DNA from: JABWBR01 sp036741235
Lineage (GTDB): Bacteria > Bacteroidota > Bacteroidia > Chitinophagales > Saprospiraceae
NCBI GenBank assembly: GCA_036741235.1
Contig: DAINSQ010000085.1
Location: forward strand, 1-21,329
Direction: 5' to 3'
DNA: 21,329 nucleotides
Part shown: positions 1-7,917 of the stretch, piece by piece
How positions within the stretch are numbered: the stretch's first letter is position 1
How the letters are laid out: every line of letters starts with the position of its first letter
The notes under the pieces: model-generated
The model's input: the letters and a program-made list of their open reading frames with translations, nothing else
Databases searched by the model: none
What the model was told of the DNA's origin: nothing
Position numbers and translations under genes: made by a program

Positions 1-330
1 AACTACGCCACAGTCAACGTAGCCGCCCAAGAGAATGATCCGCAGTCTATTCTGAATTATTTTCGCAAAATGATTCAACTGCGCAAATCAGAACCCGCCC
101 TCGTGTATGGCGATTGGAAACTGCTGGATGTCGATAACCCCGATGTTTTTGCCTATACGCGTTCGCTTAATGGCAAAACATTGCTGGTTTTGTTGAATTT
201 TAAAGCGACGAAAGCAACTGCTAATACCGGCTTGAATCTCGAAAGCGCCCGCGCACTGATCGGCAATTACGCCGATCCATCCACCGATGGGCAATTGAGA
301 CCGTACGAAGCAGTAGTTTTGTCTTTATAA
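1..330 (+). CDS. GH13 family alpha-glucosidase (oligo-1,6-glucosidase-like), C-terminal part only
   Basis: This is the 3' end of a gene that enters from the left edge; about 109 residues are visible and the frame is open from base 1 to the TAA at 328-330. The start of the fragment (NYATVNVAAQ, then NDPQSILNYFRKMIQLRK) matches the segment after the catalytic barrel of GH13 alpha-glucosidases and oligo-1,6-glucosidases. The rest (WKLLDVDNPDVFAYTRS, then LLVLLNF) is the usual small beta-sandwich C-terminal domain that ends GH13 enzymes, so the protein ends where the family normally ends. The catalytic Asp/Glu/Asp residues lie outside the window, so substrate specificity cannot be judged. Such enzymes hydrolyse alpha-1,4- or alpha-1,6-linked glucose from maltodextrins or isomaltose. 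An internal Met at 70 is not a real start because the homologous sequence runs upstream of it. Confidence 0.88.
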   Translation, partial: NYATVNVAAQENDPQSILNYFRKMIQLRKSEPALVYGDWKLLDVDNPDVFAYTRSLNGKTLLVLLNFKATKATANTGLNLESARALIGNYADPSTDGQLRPYEAVVLSL

Positions 331-411
331 GGGTGACAGGGCATAACCATCAACTGAAGGAGTTATTCCTCGTATAGCATTGACTACTAGCTGTTTAAAT
401 AGTTGATTGGA

Positions 412-498
412 AATACCCCGGTATTGTTGTTACTTTTTTCATCGCCAAAAAAGTAACCAAAAACGCTAGGCAAATTTAATTGCTCCGCTAAATTTGCC
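412..498. repeat. Tandem hairpins (REP-like) between the GH13 gene and fdhD
   Basis: Three inverted repeats follow each other. First, aatacc/ggtatt at 412-417 and 420-425 with a 2-base centre. Second, a perfect 11-bp stem gttactttttt (429-439) with aaaaaagtaac (447-457) around a 7-base loop. Third, a perfect 10-bp stem ggcaaattta (469-478) with taaatttgcc (489-498) around a 10-base loop. The second hairpin resembles the dispersed 'gttacttttt...aaaagtaac' intergenic repeats seen in many bacterial genomes; this is recollection, not a search. The whole gap (331-597) is also bracketed by the 11-mer gggtgacaggg at 331-341 and 560-570. Possible roles are terminator or mRNA stabiliser for the upstream GH13 gene, or a parasitic repeat. 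No protein-coding sequence is evident in the gap. Confidence 0.7.
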
Positions 499-597
499 GG
501 CTCTCCCACTCCCGGATTGTTTGATTTTTAAGCTTTTATCTCCTAAATTGATGGCTATGGGGTGACAGGGTGACGAAGCAATCAAAACCGACAACTG

Positions 598-1446
598 ATG
601 AGCGATCAAGGCATCCATATTTTGCCCGTCTGGCAAAAACGACCGGGCAGCCTGCTGACGGCAACGACGGACGCCGTGGTCGTTGAAGAACCATTGGAAA
701 TCAGAATAAGCTATGGCGAGCCGGGCCGCCGGCGTACCGACAGCCTGGCCGTTACCATGCGCACCCCCGGCCACGATGCCGAGCTGGCCCTCGGCTTCCT
801 GCTCACCGAGGGCCTCATCGGCAGCGCCCATGATGTGGCCGAAATACAGGAAATCCCCGCCACCGCCGGCGATGAACCCCACGATAACCGGCTGCTGGTA
901 TCCCTGCATCCACAGGTCAAATTCGATATGTCGCGCGTGGAGCGCCATTTTTATACGTCTTCAAGCTGCGGCATCTGCGGCAAGGCTTCCATCGAACAGG
1001 TGCGGGCCGTGAGTTGTTATTATCCACAACAAGGGCAACCCGTTGTGACAGCCGGTATACTCAATAGATTGCCCCAAACCCAACGCCTGGCCCAATCGCT
1101 TTTTGAGGCCACCGGCGGTATCCACGCAGCAGCTTTATTTGACGACGCCGGGCAGTTGCTGCTGCTTCGCGAAGATGTAGGCCGCCACAACGCGCTCGAT
1201 AAACTCATCGGCGCCGCGATGATGAAACATTGGCTGCCCCTGCGCCGGCATATCGTGCTGGTTAGCGGACGCGCCGGCTTCGAGCTTGTACAAAAATGCG
1301 CCATGGCCGGCGTACCGATCCTGGCCGCCGTGGGCGCCCCATCAAGCCTGGCCGTCGAACTGGCCGAGGAAACCGGTATGACGCTCGTCGGCTTCCTGCG
1401 CAATGACCGCTTTAATGTGTACAGCTGCCCCGAGCGGGTGGAGTAG
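598..1446 (+). CDS. fdhD: FdhD, formate dehydrogenase accessory sulfurtransferase
   Basis: FdhD carries sulfur from a cysteine desulfurase to the molybdenum cofactor so that formate dehydrogenase-type enzymes become active; it works in the cytoplasm. The 282-residue product has the family signature: TMRTPGHDAELALGFLLTEG at about 54-73, then SSCGICGKAS at about 122-131 with the sulfur-carrying Cys124 and Cys127, and a C-terminal half with REDVGRHNALDKLIG and VLVSGRAGFELVQK. Length agrees with the E. coli protein (about 277). The ATG at 598 gives the normal N-terminus; no strong ribosome binding site precedes it, as is common in this phylum. Its probable client is the YdeP-type oxidoreductase at 4782-7142, which has a cysteine at the molybdenum-ligand position. 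The gap after the gene holds a repeat, so fdhD may be transcribed alone. Confidence 0.96.
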   Translation: MSDQGIHILPVWQKRPGSLLTATTDAVVVEEPLEIRISYGEPGRRRTDSLAVTMRTPGHDAELALGFLLTEGLIGSAHDVAEIQEIPATAGDEPHDNRLLVSLHPQVKFDMSRVERHFYTSSSCGICGKASIEQVRAVSCYYPQQGQPVVTAGILNRLPQTQRLAQSLFEATGGIHAAALFDDAGQLLLLREDVGRHNALDKLIGAAMMKHWLPLRRHIVLVSGRAGFELVQKCAMAGVPILAAVGAPSSLAVELAEETGMTLVGFLRNDRFNVYSCPERVE

Positions 1447-1470
1447 CGAGGAGGAGAGGAATTGGACCAG

Positions 1471-1578
1471 GCCTTTGTGGTACTTTGTGCGCTTGGCGCC
1501 TTAGTGGTAATAAAAATCGGATTAAACGCTGTTTTTCTTTTAACACAAAAACACTAAAACCACACAAAGACACAAAAG
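1471..1578. repeat. Imperfect inverted repeat of the CTTTGTG type
   Basis: The left arm (about 1471-1509) contains ctttgtg twice followed by ttagtg. The right arm (about 1542-1578), read on the opposite strand, also contains ctttgtg-like words twice followed by ttagtg. The two arms can therefore pair imperfectly around a centre of about 30 bases. Degenerate, phased CTTTGTG-like words of this kind are widespread in intergenic DNA of many bacteria; that is recollection only. No open reading frame or RNA gene is evident here. Confidence 0.5.
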
Positions 1579-1609
1579 CATAGCCTTTTTCAAACCTGAA
1601 AGGCTTTGC
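1578..1609. promoter_or_regulatory. Hairpin just upstream of the metalloprotease gene
   Basis: The arms gcatagccttt (1578-1588) and aaaggctttgc (1599-1609) pair at 10 of 11 positions, with one T/T mismatch, around a 10-base loop. It lies 14 bases before the ATG at 1624 and contains the alternative TTG start at 1606. It could be a leader hairpin or the terminator of fdhD, but no T-tract follows it. Confidence 0.4.
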
Positions 1610-1623
1610 ACAATGAATTTCCT

Positions 1624-2895
1624 ATGACAATATCCTGGAATACAAGTATATCACTGGCCCTCCTTGCCCTGATCGGGGCCGGCTGCAGCCCCCGACTGAG
1701 CTCCCGTTTCTGCACCCCTGCCGACCTGGCGCTTCCTTCTTCTTATGATCAGGTGAAACCCCAAAAACAGCTCAAACGCGACCCCTGCAACAACTACCAG
1801 TCGTATATTCCCGATACCCTGCACCTCGACCATACCCCCATTAAATACATCAGAGTGAACGTGCATTGGGTGAATTCCAGCGATAAACTGAGCAATTACG
1901 ACGGTGAGGAAGCCATAAAATTTACCAAAGGGCTTATGCACGCCGTCAATTACGACCTGGCCAAAAATGCAAAGATGCTCCTGCCCCGCCGCAATACAAC
2001 GCCGGTGATCCCCACCCAATACAGGATGGTACTCACCGGTCGCCCCGGCGAGCCCGCAGATGAAGGTATTTATTTCCACTACGACGACGAAGTCTGCTAT
2101 TATATCCATAAAGGAAAAAACGCCAACCTCTTCGACCGCCGGGTCATCCAACGCTATGGTATCCAACTCGATACCGTCCTCAATATTTTTATCATGCCCC
2201 ACCACCCCGACAGCGTGGTGTCCAGCACTTATCTGCCCGGCGGAGTGGGCGTGGCCTTGGGCAGCGCGGTGAAAATGGCAGGCCCCTACGAAAATCCCCG
2301 GTTGACTTACTGGGATTTCCGCGGCGTACTCAACCACGAAATCGGCCACATTTACAGCCTGTCGCATACCTGGGCCTACAACGACGGCTGCGACGATACC
2401 CCGCTGCATCCCCAAGACTGCTTCGGGCCCCACGACCGCCCCGGCTGCGATACGCTGGTATCCAATAATTTTATGGACTATGCCGCCGTACAAAACGCCT
2501 GGACGCCCTGCCAAATCGGCAAAATCCACCAGCGTATGGCTACCGCCAATTCCAAAACACGCGCTTTCCTGCAACCCAATTGGTGCCAACTCCACGAAGA
2601 CCGGCATATTTATGTCAAAGATTCCGTCACCTGGACCGGCCACAAAGACCTGGAAGGCCACCTTACCATTGAACCCGGCGCTGTGCTGACCATCCGCTGC
2701 CGCGTAGCTCTGCCCGCCGACGCCAAAATCACAGTGAAGCCCGGCGGCAAGCTGGTCCTCGACAACTGCCGCCTGTACAACGATTGCGGCGATGTTTGGC
2801 AAGGTATAGAAATCCAAACGCTGGGAAAACTCAGCGCAAAAATCGAAGCTGTCGGCCAACCGGTAATAGAACACGCCCTCAACACATTACAATAA
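1624..2895 (+). CDS. Secreted M43 (pappalysin-like) zinc metalloprotease with short beta-helix-like tail
   Basis: Numbering is from the ATG at 1624 (423 residues); a TTG at 1606 would add six residues but lies inside a hairpin and before the signal sequence. The N-terminus is a hydrophobic signal (SLALLALIGAGC) with a cysteine at 21, so it may be a lipoprotein, although the lipobox is not ideal. The zinc site HEIGHIYSLSH is at about 238-248. GCDDTP follows, and the Met-turn NNFMDY at about 281-286 is the pattern of metzincins of family M43, which cleave proteins outside the cytoplasm. Paired cysteines in the loop fit that family. The glycine normally at position 8 of the HExxHxxGxxH motif is a serine. 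After about residue 330, alternating strands with LTIEPGAVLTI, KPGGKLVLDNC and WQGIEI look like the beginning of the parallel beta-helix of larger secreted Bacteroidota proteins, yet the protein stops at once and has no recognisable T9SS sorting domain. It may be a shortened gene. The family is fairly sure; the substrate is unknown. Confidence 0.8.
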   Translation: MTISWNTSISLALLALIGAGCSPRLSSRFCTPADLALPSSYDQVKPQKQLKRDPCNNYQSYIPDTLHLDHTPIKYIRVNVHWVNSSDKLSNYDGEEAIKFTKGLMHAVNYDLAKNAKMLLPRRNTTPVIPTQYRMVLTGRPGEPADEGIYFHYDDEVCYYIHKGKNANLFDRRVIQRYGIQLDTVLNIFIMPHHPDSVVSSTYLPGGVGVALGSAVKMAGPYENPRLTYWDFRGVLNHEIGHIYSLSHTWAYNDGCDDTPLHPQDCFGPHDRPGCDTLVSNNFMDYAAVQNAWTPCQIGKIHQRMATANSKTRAFLQPNWCQLHEDRHIYVKDSVTWTGHKDLEGHLTIEPGAVLTIRCRVALPADAKITVKPGGKLVLDNCRLYNDCGDVWQGIEIQTLGKLSAKIEAVGQPVIEHALNTLQ

Positions 2896-2937
2896 GCGGC
2901 TTTTTGCTACCTTGCATGACCATTGCATCAAAAGGCC

Positions 2938-4572
2938 ATGAAAAAATACTTGTCCGTTTTCGCCCTCTTACTGGCGCTTACCCAGCTTTTCTATTTCCAA
3001 ACCCGCTATGCCGGGTTTGTCACCGATTTCACGGGATTGGCCGCCCGGCTTGAAACCGGCGACTGGACCGATATTTTTTCGAGTTTTGGTTTCCCCGCGC
3101 TGCATCCGGCGCTTTTTTCATTTTTTTATTTCTTTTATAAATCATTTGGTCCCGACGGACTGGGCTGGCATGCTGTTCATACGATTATGCACGCCGCCAA
3201 CGCCTTACTCCTTTTTGCAGTTGTTGAGCGTTTGCTAACTATTTTTCGCTTCGAGCGGGCGGTTTGGCCTGCACTGGCGGCTGCGGTGTTTTTTTTGCTG
3301 TCGCCCAATCAGACAGAGGTGGTGGTATGGCGGGTTTGTTTTAATTATTTGATGGCATGCGCCTTGGCGCTTTTTACGGTATACTTCTTATTAAAAGAAT
3401 TGGAACTCCCCTCTGCCCGCAGCCGGTATTTCGGTCTGGCAGCTTTTGCTTTGGGCTTGTTTACATTCGAGCTTACCCTGGTTGTTCCTTTTATTTGCGC
3501 AGCCATCGCCGCCGTTGTGGCTGTTGAACACCAGGAAAAAAACCGTTTTGCGCGTGTTTTACGCCAATTCATTATCCCACAACTGGCGCTGGTGGCGCTG
3601 TATTTTGTGCTTACCAAATGGAGCCTTGGCGTATGGGTGGGATATTACGGCGCCGAAACGCACCTGCGTTTTCCACTAGCGGAAGTTCTGGGCAATTTTT
3701 TTCGCTATGGCATCAAAACCCTGTTTTTCGTCCGTTTTTTTGAGCACCCCACCAAAGAGGCATTGTTTACAGCTTTTAGCCGTCCGGCTATTCTATATCC
3801 AGCCGTCATATTGGTATTGGCCGGCCTGGTTTTTTGGGCGGCGCGTTTCCGCCGGTTGTCGCCACAACTTAAATTGGCGGGGCTTATGCTGGTGTTGTTT
3901 GGCATAGCATTACTGCCTGTTATCAACCTGTATTTCAACTATTTACTACACATTGAAAACGATCGCTACGGCTATTTCGCTTCGATGTTTGCAGCCGGCA
4001 TGCTGGCAGCTCTGCTGGCCTTGCTACCGCGCAATGTTTTTTATGCGCTGGCGCTGGCCTATGCGCTCGTTACAAGCGTATACTTACACCGGGCAGTTTC
4101 CTATTGGCGAACCGGTACCTGGTTGTACCAATCGCTGCTGGCCGATTTCCGCTGGTATGACCGCCCCGAAGTGTATGTGCTTAACCTGCCCGATAATTAC
4201 CAGGGCTGTCCGCTGTTCCGCGATTTTCATCCCGATAGCGACAATGCGCTGTCAGACGCCCTGCGTTATGTGAAACGCCACCCCTACGAAGGCAAACTTT
4301 TTGAAGTTGCCCAGTTCAACCTCGCCCACGCCGAAGACGGGATCACCGCTTCCTGGGCAGATAGCGCCAATACAATTGCCGTTCAGTTTGAACAATACGG
4401 CAATTGGTGGTGGCGAAAAGGCATCGGCGCTTCCGATTATGAGACGGAGTTTTTTGTTTTTGATAAAAATGACCTTCAATACCAACTCACCTTAAAAAAA
4501 CCTCATCCCCAGGCAGTTATCATTTTTCAAAAGGCCGGCAAATGGTTCGAACTGCCCCGCCCTGCTCAATGA
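2938..4572 (+). CDS. Multi-pass membrane protein, GT-C glycosyltransferase-like
   Basis: Not recognised at family level. Numbering is from the ATG at 2938 (544 residues); a TTG at 2923 adds five residues in front of the MKKY start and is less likely. The first roughly 400 residues form about ten hydrophobic helices, beginning with VFALLLALTQLFYF. The polar loop after helix 1 contains a TDF and a DWTDIF segment, followed by HPALFSFFYFFY and HTIMHAANALLLF. An acidic loop after the first helix and a helix with HxxN resemble GT-C-fold enzymes (the PMT/TMTC type) that transfer sugars from lipid-linked donors on the outer side of the inner membrane. A later ENDRYGYFAS segment matches the usual (E/D)RYxYxPS-like position. 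The last 140 residues look soluble. A TACCTTGC sequence at 2908-2915 is close to a TAnnTTTG -7 element. Function is inferred from topology only. Confidence 0.72.
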   Translation: MKKYLSVFALLLALTQLFYFQTRYAGFVTDFTGLAARLETGDWTDIFSSFGFPALHPALFSFFYFFYKSFGPDGLGWHAVHTIMHAANALLLFAVVERLLTIFRFERAVWPALAAAVFFLLSPNQTEVVVWRVCFNYLMACALALFTVYFLLKELELPSARSRYFGLAAFALGLFTFELTLVVPFICAAIAAVVAVEHQEKNRFARVLRQFIIPQLALVALYFVLTKWSLGVWVGYYGAETHLRFPLAEVLGNFFRYGIKTLFFVRFFEHPTKEALFTAFSRPAILYPAVILVLAGLVFWAARFRRLSPQLKLAGLMLVLFGIALLPVINLYFNYLLHIENDRYGYFASMFAAGMLAALLALLPRNVFYALALAYALVTSVYLHRAVSYWRTGTWLYQSLLADFRWYDRPEVYVLNLPDNYQGCPLFRDFHPDSDNALSDALRYVKRHPYEGKLFEVAQFNLAHAEDGITASWADSANTIAVQFEQYGNWWWRKGIGASDYETEFFVFDKNDLQYQLTLKKPHPQAVIIFQKAGKWFELPRPAQ

Positions 4573-4781
4573 ATTTCCCCACGCTGTCTTCCAATATCAT
4601 TGCGTTAAGACTGAAAGGAGTCAAAATGGTGAACGGCGGGTGCGAAGTGTTTTGGCGGTTAACAAAAATGGCGAACCGGGGTTGTCACTCTCCCGATCTT
4701 TTTCCTCCATAAATTGTTATAAGTCTAAATAAAAATTGCCAAATTCGGCACTGCAAATCGAACACCCTATTTGCCTTAACC

Positions 4782-7142
4782 ATGACACCGTTAAAAGAAG
4801 AATATCCGGTGATTGCGCTCTCCGGAAACAGCGATATTGGCTCAACAACGCCCGTAAATGGGGCACAACCGCCCGCCCGTTTTACCGGGTTGAAACTCGC
4901 CGATCCCAAGTCTTACGCCGCCGGGGTTCCCGGCATACTCATTGCACTGCAACATGCGGCCAAATATATGTCGCCCGACCAGGCGGTAAAAACCATGTTC
5001 AAGCTCAACCAGAAGGGCGGCATCGACTGCCCGGGTTGTGCCTGGCCCGACCCCGACGACGAGCGTTCGAGCCTGGGCGAATACTGTGAAAACGGGGTAA
5101 AAGCCATCGCGGAAGAGGCCTCCAGCAAAAAAATCGACGCCGCTTTTTTTGCTGCCCACAGCATTGAAGAATTGCTGACGTATTCCGATTTTGAACTGGG
5201 TAAACTGGGCCGGCTGGCGCAACCTATGGTTTTGCGCGAAGGCGCCACACACTACGAACCTATTAACTGGGAAGAAGCGTTTGCTACAATCGGGCAGGCG
5301 CTCAACGAACTCGACTCGCCCGATGAGGCTGTCTTTTATACATCCGGGCGCGCTAGTAATGAAGCTGCATTTTTATACCAGCTTTTTGTACGCGAATTTG
5401 GCACCAACAACCTGCCGGATTGTTCCAATATGTGCCACGAATCGAGTGGAGTTGGACTTAGTCAGACCATCGGCATTGGCAAGGGCACAGTGACGCTCAC
5501 CGATTTTTACGAAGCCGACCTGGTGATCGTGATGGGTCAAAACCCCGGCACCAACCACCCCCGCATGCTGTCGGCGCTGGAGCGCTGCAAGGAAAACGGC
5601 GGCAAGATCATATCTATCAACCCGCTGCCGGAGGCCGGCTTACAGCGGTTTATCAACCCCCAGCGATTAGGGAAAATACTGAGCGGCGGCACTCCCCTGT
5701 CCGACTTGTTCCTCCAGGTGCGCATCAATGGCGATATGGCGCTGCTCCGAGCCATTGAACTACTTTTATTGGAAGCCGACAACCAAAACCCCGGCAGTGT
5801 ATTCGACCGCGATTTCATCAACCAATACACCTCGGGCTACGAAGATTTCGTCAACCATCTTCAACAATACCGTTTTCAGGACATGGCCGCGGCCTGCGGC
5901 GTTCCCGAAGCGCAATTACAAGCGGCAGCGGCTATGATCCAATCGGCCCGCAAAATCATCGTCTGCTGGGCCATGGGCATCACCCAACACGAAAACGGCG
6001 TTGACAACGTGCGCGAGATCGTCAACCTGCTCCTGCTCAAAGGCAGCATCGGCAAACCCGGCGCCGGCTTATGCCCTGTGCGCGGCCATAGCAACGTACA
6101 AGGCGACCGAACCATGGGCATCTGGGAAACGCCAAAACCCGAATTCCTGGATCAGCTCGAAAAAACCTTCGGATTTGCGCCCCCCCGCCGGCACGGCTTT
6201 TCAACTGTTGAAGCCATTCAGGCCATGTACGAAGGCAAAGCGCGCGTGTTTTTTGCGCTTGGGGGCAACTTTCTTTCCGCTACGCCCGATACCGAATACA
6301 CTGCACATGCGCTGCAACGCTGCCGGCTCACAGCGCACGTGAGTACCAAACTCAACAGAAGTCATCTAATACATGGTCGCCAGGCGCTCATCCTTCCCTG
6401 CCTGGGTCGCACCGACCGCGATGAGCAATCCGGAGGGGTACAATTTGTAACCACTGAAAATTCGATGGGCGTCGTGCAGCAATCGAAAGGAATTCTGCCG
6501 CCTTGCTCGCCGCATTTGCTCAGCGAACCGGCTATCGTGGCCGGCATGGCCCGCGCAACCCTCGGTATGAAAAGCAAAATCGACTGGAAAACGCTCATTG
6601 CCGATTACGACCGCATCCGCGACCTTATCGCTGCGGTCATCCCCGGGTTTGACGACTTCAACCGCCGCGTGCGCGAACCCGGCGGCTTCTACCTGCCCAA
6701 CGGCCCCCGCGAACGCCGCTTTCCGACACCCGAAGGAAAAGCGCTTTTTACCGTCAATGCCGCTCCGCAAACAGCATTGTCGTCCGGACAGTATGTTTTG
6801 ATGACTATCAGAAGTCACGACCAGTTTAATACCACCATCTACGGCCTCCACGATCGCTACCGCGGCATCTATAACGAACGCCGGGTAGCCCTCATGAACG
6901 CAGCCGATATGGCCGCCGCCGGATTGCAGCCCGGGCAAGTAGTAGACCTCTTTAGCGAATACGACGGTATAACCCGTTTGGCCCGGCAATTTATTGTGGT
7001 CGAGTACGCCATTCCGTCTGGTTGTATAGCCACTTATTTCCCCGAGGCCAACGCCCTGGTGCCGGTTAACCACTACGCGCGGGAAAGCAAAACGCCCATT
7101 TCCAAATCGGTAATCGTGCGTATCCAACCGGCAGCCGTCTGA
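4782..7142 (+). CDS. FdhF/YdeP family molybdopterin oxidoreductase (formate dehydrogenase-like)
   Basis: A 786-residue cytoplasmic protein, close in length to E. coli YdeP (about 760), without a Tat or Sec signal. Near the N-terminus it has the family signature GGIDCPGCAWPDP (Cys83, Cys86) and Cys102, the likely iron-sulfur ligands. The segment NMCHESSGVGLSQ places Cys218-His219 where formate dehydrogenase H has selenocysteine-His, so Cys218 is the probable molybdenum ligand. MGQNPGTNHPRML and the C-terminal HDQFNTTIYG are MGD-binding segments of the DMSO-reductase superfamily. Members bind bis-MGD; the physiological substrate of the YdeP subgroup is not settled, and formate oxidation should not be assumed. 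FdhD upstream would supply cofactor sulfuration. No electron-transfer partner subunit is encoded nearby. The ATG at 4782 fits the family start. The 209-base gap before it (4573-4781) shows no gene, only a near-palindrome, tgccaaattcggca, at 4737-4750. Confidence 0.93.
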   Translation: MTPLKEEYPVIALSGNSDIGSTTPVNGAQPPARFTGLKLADPKSYAAGVPGILIALQHAAKYMSPDQAVKTMFKLNQKGGIDCPGCAWPDPDDERSSLGEYCENGVKAIAEEASSKKIDAAFFAAHSIEELLTYSDFELGKLGRLAQPMVLREGATHYEPINWEEAFATIGQALNELDSPDEAVFYTSGRASNEAAFLYQLFVREFGTNNLPDCSNMCHESSGVGLSQTIGIGKGTVTLTDFYEADLVIVMGQNPGTNHPRMLSALERCKENGGKIISINPLPEAGLQRFINPQRLGKILSGGTPLSDLFLQVRINGDMALLRAIELLLLEADNQNPGSVFDRDFINQYTSGYEDFVNHLQQYRFQDMAAACGVPEAQLQAAAAMIQSARKIIVCWAMGITQHENGVDNVREIVNLLLLKGSIGKPGAGLCPVRGHSNVQGDRTMGIWETPKPEFLDQLEKTFGFAPPRRHGFSTVEAIQAMYEGKARVFFALGGNFLSATPDTEYTAHALQRCRLTAHVSTKLNRSHLIHGRQALILPCLGRTDRDEQSGGVQFVTTENSMGVVQQSKGILPPCSPHLLSEPAIVAGMARATLGMKSKIDWKTLIADYDRIRDLIAAVIPGFDDFNRRVREPGGFYLPNGPRERRFPTPEGKALFTVNAAPQTALSSGQYVLMTIRSHDQFNTTIYGLHDRYRGIYNERRVALMNAADMAAAGLQPGQVVDLFSEYDGITRLARQFIVVEYAIPSGCIATYFPEANALVPVNHYARESKTPISKSVIVRIQPAAV

Positions 7143-7232
7143 GTTCTTGTATTGAAAAACTACGCCGAAATGAATATTTGGCTATCTTTAGGCGTTATCT
7201 ATCACTGGTAATTAGCCGGCGCCTGTTTATTG

Positions 7233-7278
7233 GGTTATTCGGTTATTTGAAGCTTTGATATCGAATAACCGAATAGCC
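7233..7278. promoter_or_regulatory. Long stem-loop between fdhF-like gene and NicO-like gene
   Basis: The arms 7233-7247 (ggttattcggttatt) and 7264-7278 (aataaccgaatagcc) pair over 15 positions with a single T/G wobble, around a 16-base loop. It lies 90 bases after the fdhF-like stop and 21 bases before the ATG at 7300. No T-run follows, so it is not a classic intrinsic terminator. It may be an mRNA leader structure or a protein-binding palindrome controlling the metal-transporter-like gene. The loop itself contains the palindromes aagctt and gatatc. Confidence 0.6.
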
Positions 7279-7299
7279 AACCATCACCCCGCAGTCACA

Positions 7300-7917
7300 A
7301 TGTACGAAATTATCATAGGCAGCGTTTCCCTGAGTCTTCTCCACGCTTTATTGCCCAACCACTGGTTGCCGGTGCTGGCATTGGGGCGTTCGCAGCAATG
7401 GAGTCAGTCAAGTACCGAGCGACTAACATTGATTGCCGGCCTGGCACACGCCCTGAGTACTATTATTATCGGCCTGGCGATCGGCTATATTGGCCACCGG
7501 GCCGCCGCTCGCGTTGAAACTTTTACCCACTTCATCTCCCCGGTTATACTCATAGGCATGGGTATTTTTTTTATGTGGCGACACCACCGGCACCACCACT
7601 TCCATTTCGAAGCCAAGGGCCTTGACCTAAAAATGCCCCGCGGCCGCCTGATTTTTTTCATCGTTTCCGCTATGTTTTTTTCTCCTTGTCTGGAAATAGA
7701 AGCTTTCTTTCTCTCGGCAGGAGCTTATGGCTGGCAAGTAGTAGCGTTAATTGCCGTACTTTATCTCCTCATCACTGTAGCCGGTATGTGGACCTGGGTG
7801 CACTGGGCATATCCTCGCTTTTTGCACCTTAATTGGCACAAACTGGAACACAATGCCGGGCTTATTACCGGTGCAATGCTGGTATTGACAGGAGTATTGG
7901 GATTGTTATTACATTGA
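7300..7917 (+). CDS. NicO/UreH-like integral membrane protein, putative metal transporter
   Basis: 205 residues from the ATG at 7300; a TTG at 7255 would put the start inside the stem-loop and is rejected. About six membrane helices are visible. The first carries LHALLPNHWLPVLALG (His15, His21) and the second GLAHALST (His50). These resemble the paired His motifs of the NicO/RcnA/UreH-type nickel-cobalt transporter superfamily. Between helices 3 and 4 is a dense histidine cluster, RHHRHHHFHFE (about residues 94-104), a feature expected of a metal-binding loop. The conserved FSPCLEIEAFFLSAG follows it. The assignment rests on motif resemblance. The adjacent fdhF-like gene is a molybdenum enzyme with no obvious nickel need, so a functional link is not implied. 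An alternative is a cytochrome-biogenesis (DsbD-like) or TauE-like membrane protein. Confidence 0.72.
   Translation: MYEIIIGSVSLSLLHALLPNHWLPVLALGRSQQWSQSSTERLTLIAGLAHALSTIIIGLAIGYIGHRAAARVETFTHFISPVILIGMGIFFMWRHHRHHHFHFEAKGLDLKMPRGRLIFFIVSAMFFSPCLEIEAFFLSAGAYGWQVVALIAVLYLLITVAGMWTWVHWAYPRFLHLNWHKLEHNAGLITGAMLVLTGVLGLLLH

Noticed and set aside
429..498. CRISPR-like or tRNA-like structure in the gap before fdhD
   Set aside because: The stems are single inverted repeats without regular spacing, and no cloverleaf or conserved TpsiC-loop sequence is present.
1651..2874. A 407-codon minus-strand open frame opposite the metalloprotease gene
   Set aside because: The plus-strand protein has a signal sequence, a zinc motif and a Met-turn; the minus-strand frame has none and is a by-product of codon bias in this GC-rich gene.
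4737..4750. Near-palindrome tgccaaattcggca upstream of the fdhF-like gene
   Set aside because: Short, with a mismatch, and matching no operator I know; too weak to list as a site.
6366..7127. A 253-codon minus-strand open frame opposite the fdhF-like gene
   Set aside because: It overlaps the well-supported C-terminal half of the molybdopterin enzyme and shows no recognisable domain.
7255..7299. TTG start at 7255 for the NicO-like gene
   Set aside because: It would add 15 non-hydrophobic residues encoded by the stem-loop; the ATG at 7300 begins right at the first membrane helix.
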